From PALSA-693 sp963702305 (GTDB lineage: Bacteria; Actinomycetota; Acidimicrobiia; Acidimicrobiales; Palsa-688): 64,000 bases of DNA. Made by a program: the position numbers and the translations under genes. Positions 44,442 to 53,379 of this stretch are shown here, piece by piece (position 1 is the first letter of the stretch; every line of letters starts with the position of its first letter). The notes beneath the pieces are model-generated. The model was not told where the DNA came from. It was given only the letters and a program-made list of their open reading frames with translations, and ran no database searches. The stretch lies in contig CAVPBX010000006.1 of the NCBI GenBank assembly GCA_963702305.1, positions 124,001-188,000 on the forward strand. Direction: 5' to 3'.

Positions 44442-44518
44442 GGGAAACCCGGACTCTTCGGGACGAGGGCGACACCCTGTGTCGCGCTCGTCCCGAAGAG
44501 TACAGAAACGCCAAAGAC
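44442..44518 (-). repeat. 77-nt palindromic element, copy 2
   Basis: Read on the minus strand it begins GTCTTTGG (44518-44511), then 12 bases, then the hairpin (44453-44474/44480-44501 as a 22-bp stem with one mismatch and a 5-base loop), then a CCGG tail, exactly the order and length of copy 1 at 10750-10826. It sits between the 3' ends of the convergent J-domain and uvrD2-like genes. Stem differences from copy 1 include two compensated pairs, suggesting the fold is selected. No T-tract follows. Confidence 0.75.
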
Positions 44519-44567
44519 TTTCAGAAAGGTCAAAGAGTGCTGGGAACGCCAGGGAGAGTTGGCCCGG

Positions 44568-44606
44568 CCCGCCGGCCCCGCCCGCCGGCCCCGCCCGCCG
44601 GCCCTC
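44568..44606. repeat. 13-bp tandem repeat at the uvrD2 3' end
   Basis: Three 13-bp units of CCCGCCGGCCCCG start at 44568, 44581 and 44594. The last unit is altered at its end, where it runs into the helicase stop codon (44605-44607, complement). Confidence 0.8.
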
Positions 44607-46657
44607 AGCCAGCGGCCGCCTGATCCGAGAGCAACGACAGGAGCGTCGGGCCGTACCGGCCCGCCTTGACCGGTCCCAGCCCGGGTACGGACAGCAATTC
44701 CTGGGTGGTGCGCGGCCGCAGCGAGGCCAGGGCGGCCAGGGTGACGTCGTGGAAGACCACGTAGGCGGGGACGCCGGCGGCCCGGGCCGCCTCGGACCGC
44801 CACTTGCGCAGGGCCCCCACCAGGGCCGCGTCCGGCTCGGGCCACTCCGCCGGCAGCGTCGATCCCGCGGCGCGGGGCCGGCGGGCGTCCAACTGGCGGC
44901 GCTGGGTGCGGAGCCGGCCTCGCCACTCGCCGGGTGCCGGCGGGGCGCCGGCTGGGTCGACGACCGGCTGACCCGGTGCCGCGGCTCGTACCAGCTCCAG
45001 CCAGGGGGAGGCGTCGCGCGGGACGGCTCGGGTCCCGAACGTGCGTTGCCGAGCCCACGAGCAGTGCAGCTCGGTGCTGGCCCGGGTGAGCGCCACGTAG
45101 AGGAGCCGGCGCTCCTCGTCCTCGGCGGGTGCGGACTGGGCCCGGCCGATCGGCACCAGACCCTGCTCCAGGCCGACGACCCAGACGGCGTCCCATTCGA
45201 GACCCTTCGCCCGATGGAAGCTGCACAAGGTGACGGCCTCGGCCGGCGCCGGCCCGGACGGGTCGTCGGAGAGGGCGGTCGGAAGCCAGGCCAACCACTG
45301 GCTGGCAACCCGGTCCGGATCCTGACGGTGGAAGGTGCGCGCCAGTTCGGCCAGGGCGGCCAGGGCGGCTCGCCGGTCGTCGGCGTCGGCGGCCGCATCG
45401 TCCGCCCAGGCGGCCAGGTCGGCGGCGACCGCCTGCATAGGCGCTCGGGGCCGGGTGCGGATCTCGTCGAGGATGGGCCGCGCCGCCGGGTCGTGCAGTA
45501 AGGCTCGCTGGGCCGGCGACCAGCACGGCACGCCGGCGGTGGTCAGGGCGGCCTGGATCGGCACCAGCTGGGCGTTGGTGCGCGCCAGCACCGCCAGCGA
45601 CGACCACCGCCGGCCCGCGCCGTACGCCCTGCGCACGCCGGCGGCGATCCCGTGGGCCTCGGCCGTCTCCGAGGGGAAGGCCTGGATGGCGGGGGGCGGG
45701 CCGTCGTCGGCGGCCGACCGGAGCCGGTTGCCCGGGCGGCCCAGGACGGCGGCCGCGGCCGCCACGATCTGTGGGGTGCACCGATGGTTGTCATCGAGGT
45801 GGAGGACCTCGGCGGACGGCCACCGGACCGGGACCTGGGCCAGCAGATCGGGATCGGCGCCGTTCCAGCCGTACACGGCCTGATGGGGGTCGCCGACCAC
45901 GCACAGGTCGGTCGATGAGCCCAACCAGGCCAGCAACAACCGGTGTTGCAGGGGGTTGAGGTCCTGGAACTCGTCGACAAATATGTGCCGCCACCGCCAC
46001 CGCTGGGCGGCCGCGAACGTGGGGTCCGTCTCGATGGCGTCCGCGGTCCGCGAGAGCAAATCGTCGAAGTCGACGAGGCCCCGCCGGGTCTTCTCGTCCT
46101 CGTAGCGTGCGTACAGCCCGGCGATGGCGGCGGCGGGCACGGCCGGCGGCAACTGGCGCCGGGCCGCGGCCACCGCGGCTTCGAAGCCGTCCGGCCTGAT
46201 CAGCCGGGCCTTGGCCCACTCGAGATGCCCGGCGAGCTCGGCGATGGGGATCTTGGCCAGGGGCGGTCGGGCCGCCGCGAGCGGCGCCAACAGCCGCGCC
46301 TTGCGTTCGAGCAGGGCCGGTGCTCGCTGACCCCGGTCGGCCCACCAACGTTGGAGCTGGGCCGAGGCCAGGGCGTGAAACGTCCCGGCGCTCACCTGCT
46401 CCCGCATGCCCAGCTGCCGTAACCGCTGCTGCAACTCGCCGGCGGCTTTGCGGGTGAAGGTGAGGGCCAGGGTGTGGCGGGGCTCCGCCGTGCCCGACCG
46501 GGCCCGGTAGGCGATCCGGCGGGTCAGGACCCGGGTCTTGCCGGCCCCGGCGGAGGCCAGGATGCACAACGGGGTGGCGTCGGAGGTGACCGCGGCGCGC
46601 TCGAGCGGGGGTCAGCCCGGCGAGCACCTCCTCGGCGGGGCCACCATCCTCGTGCAC
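44605..46657 (-). CDS. uvrD2: UvrD2-like superfamily 1 helicase with C-terminal HRDC domain, frameshifted at the N-terminus
   Basis: The helicase core has ILASAGAGKTRVLTRRIAYR (Walker A), LTFTRKAAGELQQRL, VDEFQDLNPLQHRLLL (DEFQD, motif II), VGDPHQAVYGWNGADP, HRAKGLEWDAVWVVGLEQG and RRLLYVALTRAS (motif VI). The C-terminal VPAYVVFHDVTLAALASLRPRTTQELLSVPGLGPVKAGRYG is an HRDC domain as in mycobacterial UvrD2. Upstream of ATPLCILASAG the frame changes in a run of five G at 46607-46611; removing one gives GLTPLERAAVTSDATPLC, starting at GTG 46657. It is a 3'-5' DNA helicase in repair. Confidence 0.92.
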
Positions 46658-46889
46658 CTCAGCGACGATACGGAGCGGGTGTGACGGGCTGGTGGATGCC
46701 CGGGGCCGGCGAAGATCGAGGGCCCCGGTTGCGCGCCTGGCGGATGATCCCCCCGAACCATCCAGCCGGCGCTGCAACCGGGTGCCTTTCGAGGCCAGGA
46801 GTGTGCCCGCTGCCACACCCTCCCGTCAAGCCATTCCGCTGAGAGATCGCTCAGGTTCGTCGCGCCGCCGAAGCTGGAGGACGGTCGCC

Positions 46890-46895
46890 TACCGT
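46890..46895 (+). promoter_or_regulatory. -10 box of the PH/SHOCT gene
   Basis: TACCGT, 8 bases before the ATG at 46904. It lies in the 246-bp divergent gap to uvrD2, in which I see no other feature. Confidence 0.45.
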
Positions 46896-46903
46896 GGATT
46901 TCG

Positions 46904-47530
46904 ATGCCGTTCCCGGCCCGGCTGCTCAACGATGGCGAGGAGGTCGTCGTCGACGTCCGGCCCCACTGGTGGTACCTCGCCGGCCCGGTCGTGGTGCTGG
47001 CGGCCGTGATCGCCGGCGCGGTGGCTGCCGCGGTCGAGTCTGCGCCGACCTGGGTGACCTGGGTGGCCGTCGGCGCCCTGGTCTTGGCGGCTGCCTGGTT
47101 GATCGGCCGGTACATCCGGTGGGCTTCCACCAGCCTGGTGGTGACCACCAGCCGATTGATCAGGCGGACCGGGGTGCTGGGCCGCAACGGAAGGGAGATC
47201 CCGTTGGCCGCCCTCACCGACATCAGCTACCACCAGAGCCTGCTGGAGCGGATCATCGGCGCCGGCGATGTGCTCCTCGAGTCCGCCGGCCGCGAGGGCC
47301 AGGAGGTGTTCCCCGACCTGCCGGGCCCCGCCCGCATCCAGCAAGCCATCGCCATCCAGATCGATCGGGTGCGGCGGCGCAGCGGCCCGATGGACGGCCC
47401 GATTGCCACCCCGGCGGTTGGCTTCTCCATCTCCGCCCAGATCGAGGAGTTGGACGGGTTGCGCCGGCGCGGCCTGATCAGCGACGCCGAGTTCGAGGCC
47501 AAGAAGACCGAGTTGCTCGACCGGCTGTGA
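46904..47530 (+). CDS. Membrane protein with bacterial PH domain and SHOCT tail
   Basis: The 208 residues start MPFPARLLNDGEEVVVDVRPHWWYLAGP, the usual opening of DUF304-type bPH2 membrane proteins. Two transmembrane segments follow (VVVLAAVIAGAVAAAV and WVAVGALVLAAAWLIGRYI), then the PH-like domain (STSLVVTTSRLIRRTGVLGRNGREIPLAALTDISYHQSLLERIIGAGDVLLES). The C-terminus, ISAQIEELDGLRRRGLISDAEFEAKKTELLDRL, is a SHOCT oligomerisation motif. Function unknown. The BtuF-like gene starts 1 base after the stop. Confidence 0.88.
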   Translation: MPFPARLLNDGEEVVVDVRPHWWYLAGPVVVLAAVIAGAVAAAVESAPTWVTWVAVGALVLAAAWLIGRYIRWASTSLVVTTSRLIRRTGVLGRNGREIPLAALTDISYHQSLLERIIGAGDVLLESAGREGQEVFPDLPGPARIQQAIAIQIDRVRRRSGPMDGPIATPAVGFSISAQIEELDGLRRRGLISDAEFEAKKTELLDRL

Positions 47531-47531
47531 G

Positions 47532-48240
47532 GTGACCGTGCGGGTCGTGAGCCTGGTGCCGTCGGTCACCGAGACCCTGCTGGCCTGGGGGGTGACACCG
47601 GTCGCGGTGACGCGCTTCTGCGAGGCGCCCGGCGTGCCGACCGTCGGCGGCACCAAGAACCCGGACGTGGACGCCATCGTGGCCCTCTCGCCCGATCTGG
47701 TGGTGATGGACAAGGAAGAGAACCGCGTAGTCGATGCCGAGGCGTTGCAGCAGGCGGGCCTCGACGTCCATCCGACCCACGTGACGTCCCTCTCCGACGT
47801 GGCGCCCACCCTGGCGCGGCTGGCCGCCGCGGTCGGCTCCGCTGCCCCGGCCCCGGCCCGCCCCGGTCCCCGCCCCCGCCCCGGTCCCGCCCGCTCCCGG
47901 CCCTCGGGCCTGGATACCCATCTGGCGCCGGCCCTGGATGACGATCAACGATGCGACCTACGGGTCGTCATTGCTGGCCGCGGCCGGCATCGGCAACGTC
48001 TGCGCCGACGCCCCTGAAACCTACCCCACCATGACCCTGGAAGCGGCCGCGTCGCTTCACCCCGACGTGGTTCTGGCGCCGTCGGAGCCCTACGCCTTCG
48101 CCGAGCGGCACCGGCGCGAGCTGGCGACGGTGGCGCCGGTGAGGTACGTCGACGGCCAGGACCTGTTCTGGTGGGGCAGCCGCACCGCGGCCGCCTTGGC
48201 GCGGTTCCGGGCACTGGCGGCCACCCTGGGCGCCGGGTAA
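47532..48240 (+). CDS. Cobalamin/siderophore-binding-like protein (BtuF-type), frameshifted
   Basis: VTVRVVSLVPSVTETLLAWGVTPVAVTRFCEAP and PTVGGTKNPDVDAIVALSPDLVVMDKEENR are the first lobe of a periplasmic-binding (TroA/BtuF) fold. After a Pro/Arg-rich low-complexity stretch (47840-47905) the frame changes, and the second lobe reads AWIPIWRRPWMTINDATYGSSLLAAAGIGNVCADAPETYP to the end. No signal peptide or lipobox is visible, so it may be a cytoplasmic relative. The break is in a run of alternating C and G, where an indel is easily introduced. It begins 1 base after the PH-domain gene. Confidence 0.82.
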
Positions 48241-48252
48241 ACATCGGGGTCC

Positions 48253-49389
48253 ATGACGGGTCCCCTGCACGGGTTCAAGATCGTCGAGCTGGCCGGTCTG
48301 GGGCCGGCCCCCTTCGCCGGCATGATGCTCTCGGACATGGGGGCCGAGGTCCTGCGGGTGGACCGGGCCCAGGCCGTCCGCGAAGACGGCCGGCCCTCGT
48401 CGAACGAGATCGTCCTGGGCCGGGGCAAGCGGTCGGTCGGTGTCGATCTCAAGCATCCCGAGGGCCGCCGGACCGTCCTGCGCCTGGTCGAACAGGCCGA
48501 CTCGCTCATCGAAGGCTTCCGGCCCGGCGTCACCGAGCGGCTCGGGATCGGGCCGGAGGACTGCCTGGCCCGCAACCCCCGTCTGGTCTACGGGCGCATG
48601 ACGGGCTGGGGCCAGGACGGGCCGTACGCGCCGATGGCCGGTCACGACATCAACTACATCGCCCTCAGCGGCACTCTGGCCATGATCGGCCGGGCCGGGG
48701 AGGCGCCGGTCCCGCCGCTCAACCTGGTCGGCGACTTCGGCGGGGGCGGCATGCTGCTGGCCTACGGCGTCGTGTGCGCTCTGCTGGAGGCCAGCCGGTC
48801 GGGCCAGGGCCAGGTCATCGACGCCGCCATGGTCGACGGAGCCGCCTTGCTGGCGGCTATGATCCACGGGTTCCGGGCGGCCGGGATCTGGGGGGAGCGG
48901 GGTACCAACCTCCTCGACACCGGCGCCTGGTTTTACGAGGTCTACGAAACGGCCGACGGCGAACACGTGTCGTTCGGCTCGATCGAGCCGCAATTTCTCC
49001 AAGAGATGGTGCGGATCACCGGTCTGGACCCGGCGCCCGACGCCGCGAATCCCGCCGCCTGGCCGGAGATGAAGGACCGCATGGCCGCCCTCGTCAAGAC
49101 CCGAACCCGGGCCGAATGGTGCGAGCTGCTGGAGGGCAGCGACGCCTGCTTCGCCCCCGTGCTGCACCCCGACGAAGCCGCCGCCCACCCCCACAACGTC
49201 CACCGCAGCACCTTCGTCGAGATCGGCGGGGTGGTGCAGCCGGCGCCGGCCCCGCGGTTTAGCCGCACCCCGCCCGAGGTCGCCGGCCCGGCGGCCCGCC
49301 CCGGCGAGCACACCGCCGAAGTGCTGGGCGACTGGGGGTTCGCCGCCGGCGAGATCGCCGAGCTACGCGACGCCGGCGCGGTGCGCTAA
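48253..49389 (+). CDS. Alpha-methylacyl-CoA racemase-like CoA transferase (family III)
   Basis: The 378 residues are a CaiB/BaiF fold. MTGPLHGFKIVELAGLGPAPFAGMMLSDMGAEVLRVDR is the usual start, GYGQ-like GRMTGWGQDGPYAPMAGHDINYIALSG carries the catalytic His of racemases, and LNLVGDFGGGGMLLAYG the partner Asp. These two blocks mark alpha-methylacyl-CoA racemase (MCR) rather than a general CoA transferase. It would interconvert 2-methylacyl-CoA epimers in branched-chain or steroid side-chain oxidation, matching the thiolase and SDR in the window. The stop overlaps that of the RAM-domain gene (CTAA). Confidence 0.92.
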   Translation: MTGPLHGFKIVELAGLGPAPFAGMMLSDMGAEVLRVDRAQAVREDGRPSSNEIVLGRGKRSVGVDLKHPEGRRTVLRLVEQADSLIEGFRPGVTERLGIGPEDCLARNPRLVYGRMTGWGQDGPYAPMAGHDINYIALSGTLAMIGRAGEAPVPPLNLVGDFGGGGMLLAYGVVCALLEASRSGQGQVIDAAMVDGAALLAAMIHGFRAAGIWGERGTNLLDTGAWFYEVYETADGEHVSFGSIEPQFLQEMVRITGLDPAPDAANPAAWPEMKDRMAALVKTRTRAEWCELLEGSDACFAPVLHPDEAAAHPHNVHRSTFVEIGGVVQPAPAPRFSRTPPEVAGPAARPGEHTAEVLGDWGFAAGEIAELRDAGAVR

Positions 49390-49622
49390 AGGTTGACGAC
49401 GGGACAGGTCAGGGTCCGGGTGATGCCCTCGATCATCTGCAGGCGGCTGACGATCATCCGCCCCAGCTCGTCCACCGATTCGGCCTCGGCGCGCACGATG
49501 ACGTCGTAGGGACCGGTGACGTCGTCGGAGGCGATCACCCCGGGGATGTCGCGGACGTGGCCGGCCACGGAGGCCGCCTTGCCCACCTCGGTCTGGATCA
49601 GGACATAGGCGTTGACGGCCAC
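49386..49622 (-). CDS. Stand-alone Lrp/AsnC ligand-binding (RAM) domain protein
   Basis: The 78 residues VAVNAYVLIQTEVGKAASVAGHVRDIPGVIASDDVTGPYDVIVRAEAESVDELGRMIVSRLQMIEGITRTLTCPVVNL form one RAM domain without a DNA-binding part. Such proteins form oligomers that bind amino acids and may modulate Lrp-type regulators or enzymes. GTG 49622 is chosen because AGGAG lies 7 bases upstream on the minus strand; ATG 49664 would add 14 residues with no ribosome binding site. It follows pckG by about 50 bases in the same direction. Confidence 0.88.
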   Translation of the reverse strand: MAVNAYVLIQTEVGKAASVAGHVRDIPGVIASDDVTGPYDVIVRAEAESVDELGRMIVSRLQMIEGITRTLTCPVVNL

Positions 49623-49676
49623 CAGCGGACTCCTCTCGACGCCTCCGACAGTATCTGCGGCCATGGTAGGCGCCGC

Positions 49677-51515
49677 TCAGCCCAGGCGCTTCTCCAGCCC
49701 GGCCAGCTCGTCGAACAACTCGGACGGGACGCGCTCGCCGAGGCTGTCGAAGTGCTGGCCGATCGACTGCAGCTCCTGGCGCCATTCGTCCCGGTCGACC
49801 TTGAGCAGTTCGGCCATGGCGTCCGGGGCCACGTCGAGGCCCTCCGAGGGGATGGCGCCGGCCGCCGGCACCAACCCGATCGGCGTCTTGACGGCCTCAC
49901 CCCGACCGGCGCAGCGCTCGAACACCCACTCCAACACCCGGCTGTTCTCGCCGTACCCGGGCCACAGGAACTTGCCGTCCGGTCCCTTGCGGAACCAGTT
50001 CACGTAGAAAAGACGGGGCAACGTGGCCGCGTCGCTTTCCCGGCCGATCTCCAGCCAGTGGGCGAAGTAGTCGGCCATGTTGTAGCCGCAGAACGGCAGC
50101 ATCGCGAACGGGTCGCGCCGCAGCTTGCCGACGGCGCCCGCGGCGGCCGCGGTCGTCTCGGAGGCCATGATCGAACCCAGGAACACCCCGTGCTGCCAGT
50201 CGTAGGCCTCGGTGATCAGCGGGACGACCGACGAGCGCCGGCCCCCGAAGAGGATGGCCGAGATCGGCACCCCGGCCGGATCCTCCCACTCCGGGGCGAT
50301 GGCGGGATCCTGCGAAGCGGGGGCCGTGAAGCGGGCGTTCGGGTGGGCGGCCGGGGTCTCGGAGGCGGGCGTCCAGTCGTGGCCCTTCCAGTCGAGCAGG
50401 TGGGCGGGCTTCTCGGCCGTCATGCCCTCCCACCACACGTCGCCGTCGTCGGTGGTGGCGGTATTGGTGAAGATGGAGTTTCCCGACAGGGTGAGCATGG
50501 CGTTGCGGTTGGTCTGGTCGTTGGTGCCCGGCGCCACGCCGAAGAAGCCGTACTCCGGGTTTATGGCCCACAACCGCCCGTCGGGCCCGAACTTCATCCA
50601 GCAGATGTCGTCCCCGATCGTCTCCACCTTCCAACCCGGCAGGGTGGGTATGAGCATGGCCAGGTTGGTCTTGCCGCACGCGGACGGGAAGGCGCCGGTG
50701 ACGTAGCGGACGTCCCCATCGGGCGAGGTGAGCTTGACGATGAGCATGTGCTCGGCCAGCCAGCCGTCGTCGCGGGCCATGACGGAGGCGATGCGCAGCG
50801 CGAAGCACTTCTTGCCGAGGAGGGCGTTCCCGCCGTAGCCGGACCCGAAGGACCAGATCTCCCGGGTCTCGGGGAAGTGCACGATGTACTTGTTGTCGCC
50901 ATTGCAGGGCCAGGGGACGTCGGCCTGGCCTGGTGCCAGGGGCGCCCCGACGGAATGCACACACGGCACGAACTCGCCGTCGTCGCCGAGCACCTCCAGG
51001 GCGCCCTGGCCCATCCGGGTCATGATGCGCATGCTGACGGCTACGTAGGCCGAGTCGGTCAACTCCACGCCAATGTGGGCGATCGGCGAGCCCAGTGGGC
51101 CCATGGAGAAGGGGACCACGTACATGGTCCGGCCCCGCATGCAGCCGCGGTACAGGTCCCGCAGCGTCTGTTTCATCTCCGCCGGATCCCGCCAGTTGTT
51201 GGTCGGCCCGGCGTCCTCCTCGTGCTCGGAGCAGATAAACGTGCGGTCCTCGACGCGGGCCACGTCGGCCGGGTCGGACCCGGCCCAGTAGCTGTTCGGT
51301 CGCTTGGCGTCGGAGAGGCGGCGGAAGGTGCCGCCCTCGACCAGCCCGGCGCACAGCGCGTCGTACTCCTCGGCGCTGCCATCGCACCATCGCACCTCGT
51401 CCGGTTCGGCGAGGGCGGCCCACTCGTCGACCCATTCCCGTAGGCGCCGGTGGTTGGTCAGGGGCTTGCTGGAGGTCACGGTTGGATACTTCTCCTTCTG
51501 GCTGCGTTGCGACAT
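49677..51515 (-). CDS. pckG: Phosphoenolpyruvate carboxykinase (GTP)
   Basis: The 612-residue GTP-type PEPCK converts oxaloacetate to PEP in gluconeogenesis. EHEEDAGPTNNWRDP, YVVPFSMGPLGSPIAHIGVELTDSAYVAVSMRIM, the kinase loop TGAFPSACGKTNLAM, TIGDDICWMKFG with the metal Asp residues, PEYGFFGVAPGTN and FGGRRSSVVPL are all GTP-PEPCK signatures. It is full length. Together with ppc, also in this window, it gives both directions at the PEP-oxaloacetate node. It is divergent from thiL. Confidence 0.97.
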   Translation of the reverse strand: MSQRSQKEKYPTVTSSKPLTNHRRLREWVDEWAALAEPDEVRWCDGSAEEYDALCAGLVEGGTFRRLSDAKRPNSYWAGSDPADVARVEDRTFICSEHEEDAGPTNNWRDPAEMKQTLRDLYRGCMRGRTMYVVPFSMGPLGSPIAHIGVELTDSAYVAVSMRIMTRMGQGALEVLGDDGEFVPCVHSVGAPLAPGQADVPWPCNGDNKYIVHFPETREIWSFGSGYGGNALLGKKCFALRIASVMARDDGWLAEHMLIVKLTSPDGDVRYVTGAFPSACGKTNLAMLIPTLPGWKVETIGDDICWMKFGPDGRLWAINPEYGFFGVAPGTNDQTNRNAMLTLSGNSIFTNTATTDDGDVWWEGMTAEKPAHLLDWKGHDWTPASETPAAHPNARFTAPASQDPAIAPEWEDPAGVPISAILFGGRRSSVVPLITEAYDWQHGVFLGSIMASETTAAAAGAVGKLRRDPFAMLPFCGYNMADYFAHWLEIGRESDAATLPRLFYVNWFRKGPDGKFLWPGYGENSRVLEWVFERCAGRGEAVKTPIGLVPAAGAIPSEGLDVAPDAMAELLKVDRDEWRQELQSIGQHFDSLGERVPSELFDELAGLEKRLG

Positions 51516-51578
51516 CCCTGCCTACGATCCCCCGCGTGAACGACGATACCGGATCACTTTGTTGACGGGCGAGTTGGC

Positions 51579-52499
51579 GTGACGGGTGAGTTCACCGCCA
51601 TCGCCGCGATCCGGGGCGGCCTTCCCGAGCCGACCGACCCCCGACAGTTGTGGATCGGCGACGACGCCGCCATCCTGCCGGCGCCGGCGGGGGAGTGGTT
51701 GCTGCTGGCGGCAGACACCGTCGTCGCCGGGGTGCACGCCGACCTGTCCCTGACGAGCCTGTCCGACCTGGGTTGGAAGGCGCTCATGGCCTCGGTCAGC
51801 GACCTGGCGGCGATGGGGGCTGAGCCGGGGTTCGCGGTGGTCACGGTCGCCGGGCCGGCTGGCACCGACCTGGTGGAGCTCTACGACGGGCTGGGCCCGG
51901 CCGCGTCCGCGGCTGGGTGTCCCATCGTGGGCGGCGATCTGGCCAACGCCCCCGAGCTGGTGATCACCGTGGCCGTCACCGGATCCTGCCCGGGCGAACC
52001 GGTCCGGCGCAGCGGCGCCCAGCCCCGCGACGCGGTGTGGGTCACTGGTCCCCTCGGTGCGGCCGCGGCCGGGCTGCGGCGCTACCGGGCCCGGGCGGCC
52101 GGGGAACCTGCCGACGACCGGGACCCCGAGCTGTGGCGGGCCCACGCCCGACCGACCGCCAACCTGGCCGGCGGCCGGGCCGCCCGCCAGGTAGGGGCCC
52201 GGGCCATGATCGATATCTCCGACGGGCTGGCCGCCGACCTCGGCCACCTGGCCGCGGCGTCGGGCGTCGGTATGCAGCTGGACCGGGTGCCTGTCGCCGC
52301 CGGCGCCACGCTCGAGGAGGCCCTGGGCGGCGGGGAGGACTTCGCCCTGGCGTTTTGCGCCCCGGCGGACGCCCCCGTGCTGGAGGGGTTCGCGGGCCTA
52401 CCAGCGCCGGTGCGCATCGGGACCTGCACCGATGACGCCGGCCGGCTGGCGCTCGGCGGCCGGCCGCTCGAACCGGCCGGCTGGGAACACCAGTGGTGA
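51579..52499 (+). CDS. thiL: Thiamine-monophosphate kinase
   Basis: ThiL phosphorylates thiamine monophosphate to the active cofactor TPP. The 306-residue PurM-like protein shows WIGDDAAILPA, LLAADTVVAGVHADL, GWKALMASVSDLAAMGAEPGFAVVT, PIVGGDLANAPELVITVAVTGSC and MIDISDGLAADLGHLAAASGVGMQL, all typical and with the metal aspartates in place. The GTG start is at 51579. The following thiD starts inside its stop, so the two salvage or de novo thiamine genes are co-translated. TPP is needed by the Kgd enzyme encoded upstream. Confidence 0.94.
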   Translation: MTGEFTAIAAIRGGLPEPTDPRQLWIGDDAAILPAPAGEWLLLAADTVVAGVHADLSLTSLSDLGWKALMASVSDLAAMGAEPGFAVVTVAGPAGTDLVELYDGLGPAASAAGCPIVGGDLANAPELVITVAVTGSCPGEPVRRSGAQPRDAVWVTGPLGAAAAGLRRYRARAAGEPADDRDPELWRAHARPTANLAGGRAARQVGARAMIDISDGLAADLGHLAAASGVGMQLDRVPVAAGATLEEALGGGEDFALAFCAPADAPVLEGFAGLPAPVRIGTCTDDAGRLALGGRPLEPAGWEHQW

Positions 52500-53311
52500 G
52501 CCCGGCGGTCGTGGCGCTCACCATCGCCGGCTCGGACTCGGGCGGCGGCGCCGGCATCCAGGCCGACCTCAAGACCTTCGAGGCGTTTGGGGTGTGGGGT
52601 ACATCGGCCCTCACCGGGGTCACGGCCCAGAACACCGTCGGGGTGCACGACGCCCTGATCCTGCCGCCGGCGCTGGTCCGGGCCCAGATCGACGCGGTCG
52701 TCACCGACCTCGGGGTGGCCGCCACCAAGACCGGGATGCTGGGCTCGGCTGCGGTCATCGAGGCGGTGGTGTCGGCCGTGGCCGACTACCACCTGGGCCC
52801 GCTGGTCGTGGATCCGGTTCTGGTCACCAGCCACGGTGAGTTGCTGCTGGAGGCCGACGCCGTCGGCGTGCTGCGGGAGCTGCTCCTGCCCCGGGCGACG
52901 CTGTTGACGCCGAACCTTCCCGAAGCCGAGGCCCTCCTCGGGCGGCCGGTGCCCCACGAGGCGGCCATGCCGGAGGCCGCCGAGGAACTGGCGGCCCTCG
53001 GCCCCGCTGCGGTACTGCTCAAGGGGGGCCACCTCGACGGCGACCGGGCCCCGGACCTCCTCTGGCTCGACGGGCGAGGGGAGTGGCTCGACGGTCCCCG
53101 GATAGCCGGACGTCACACCCACGGGACCGGGTGCACCCTCTCGGCGGCCATCTGCGCCCAGCTGGCGCTCGGCGCCGGGCTTCGAGGGGCGTGCGTCGAG
53201 GCCAAGCGGTTCGTCGCCGGGGCGATCGCCGCCGGTGTCGAGGTGGGACGGGGGGTGGGCCCAGTCAACCCGGGCTGGCGAGTCAATCCGGGCTGGCGAG
53301 CCCGGTCCTGA
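52496..53311 (+). CDS. thiD: Hydroxymethylpyrimidine/phosphomethylpyrimidine kinase
   Basis: ThiD makes HMP-pyrophosphate for thiamine synthesis. The 271-residue ribokinase-fold protein has ALTIAGSDSGGGAGIQADLKTFEA at the N-terminus, GTSALTGVTAQNT, VVDPVLVTSHGELLL, LTPNLPEAEALLG and the anion hole HTHGTGCTLSAAICAQLA with the catalytic Asp position replaced by the usual GTGC context. GTG 52496 overlaps the thiL stop (GTGA); GTG 52493 is one codon earlier. The C-terminus VNPGWRVNPGWR is an 18-bp tandem duplication (53263-53298). Confidence 0.94.
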   Translation: MSPAVVALTIAGSDSGGGAGIQADLKTFEAFGVWGTSALTGVTAQNTVGVHDALILPPALVRAQIDAVVTDLGVAATKTGMLGSAAVIEAVVSAVADYHLGPLVVDPVLVTSHGELLLEADAVGVLRELLLPRATLLTPNLPEAEALLGRPVPHEAAMPEAAEELAALGPAAVLLKGGHLDGDRAPDLLWLDGRGEWLDGPRIAGRHTHGTGCTLSAAICAQLALGAGLRGACVEAKRFVAGAIAAGVEVGRGVGPVNPGWRVNPGWRARS

Positions 53312-53379
53312 GCGCTCTGGCGCGGCTTTTTGGGCGGGGCCTGCTCAAGTACCGCCCCCTTTTGGTCGATGCAGCAGGT

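Noticed and set aside
44442..44518. Palindrome considered as an intrinsic terminator
   Set aside because: No run of T follows the stem on either strand, and the conserved flanks (GTCTTTGG, CCGG tail) shared with 10750-10826 are not explained by a terminator.
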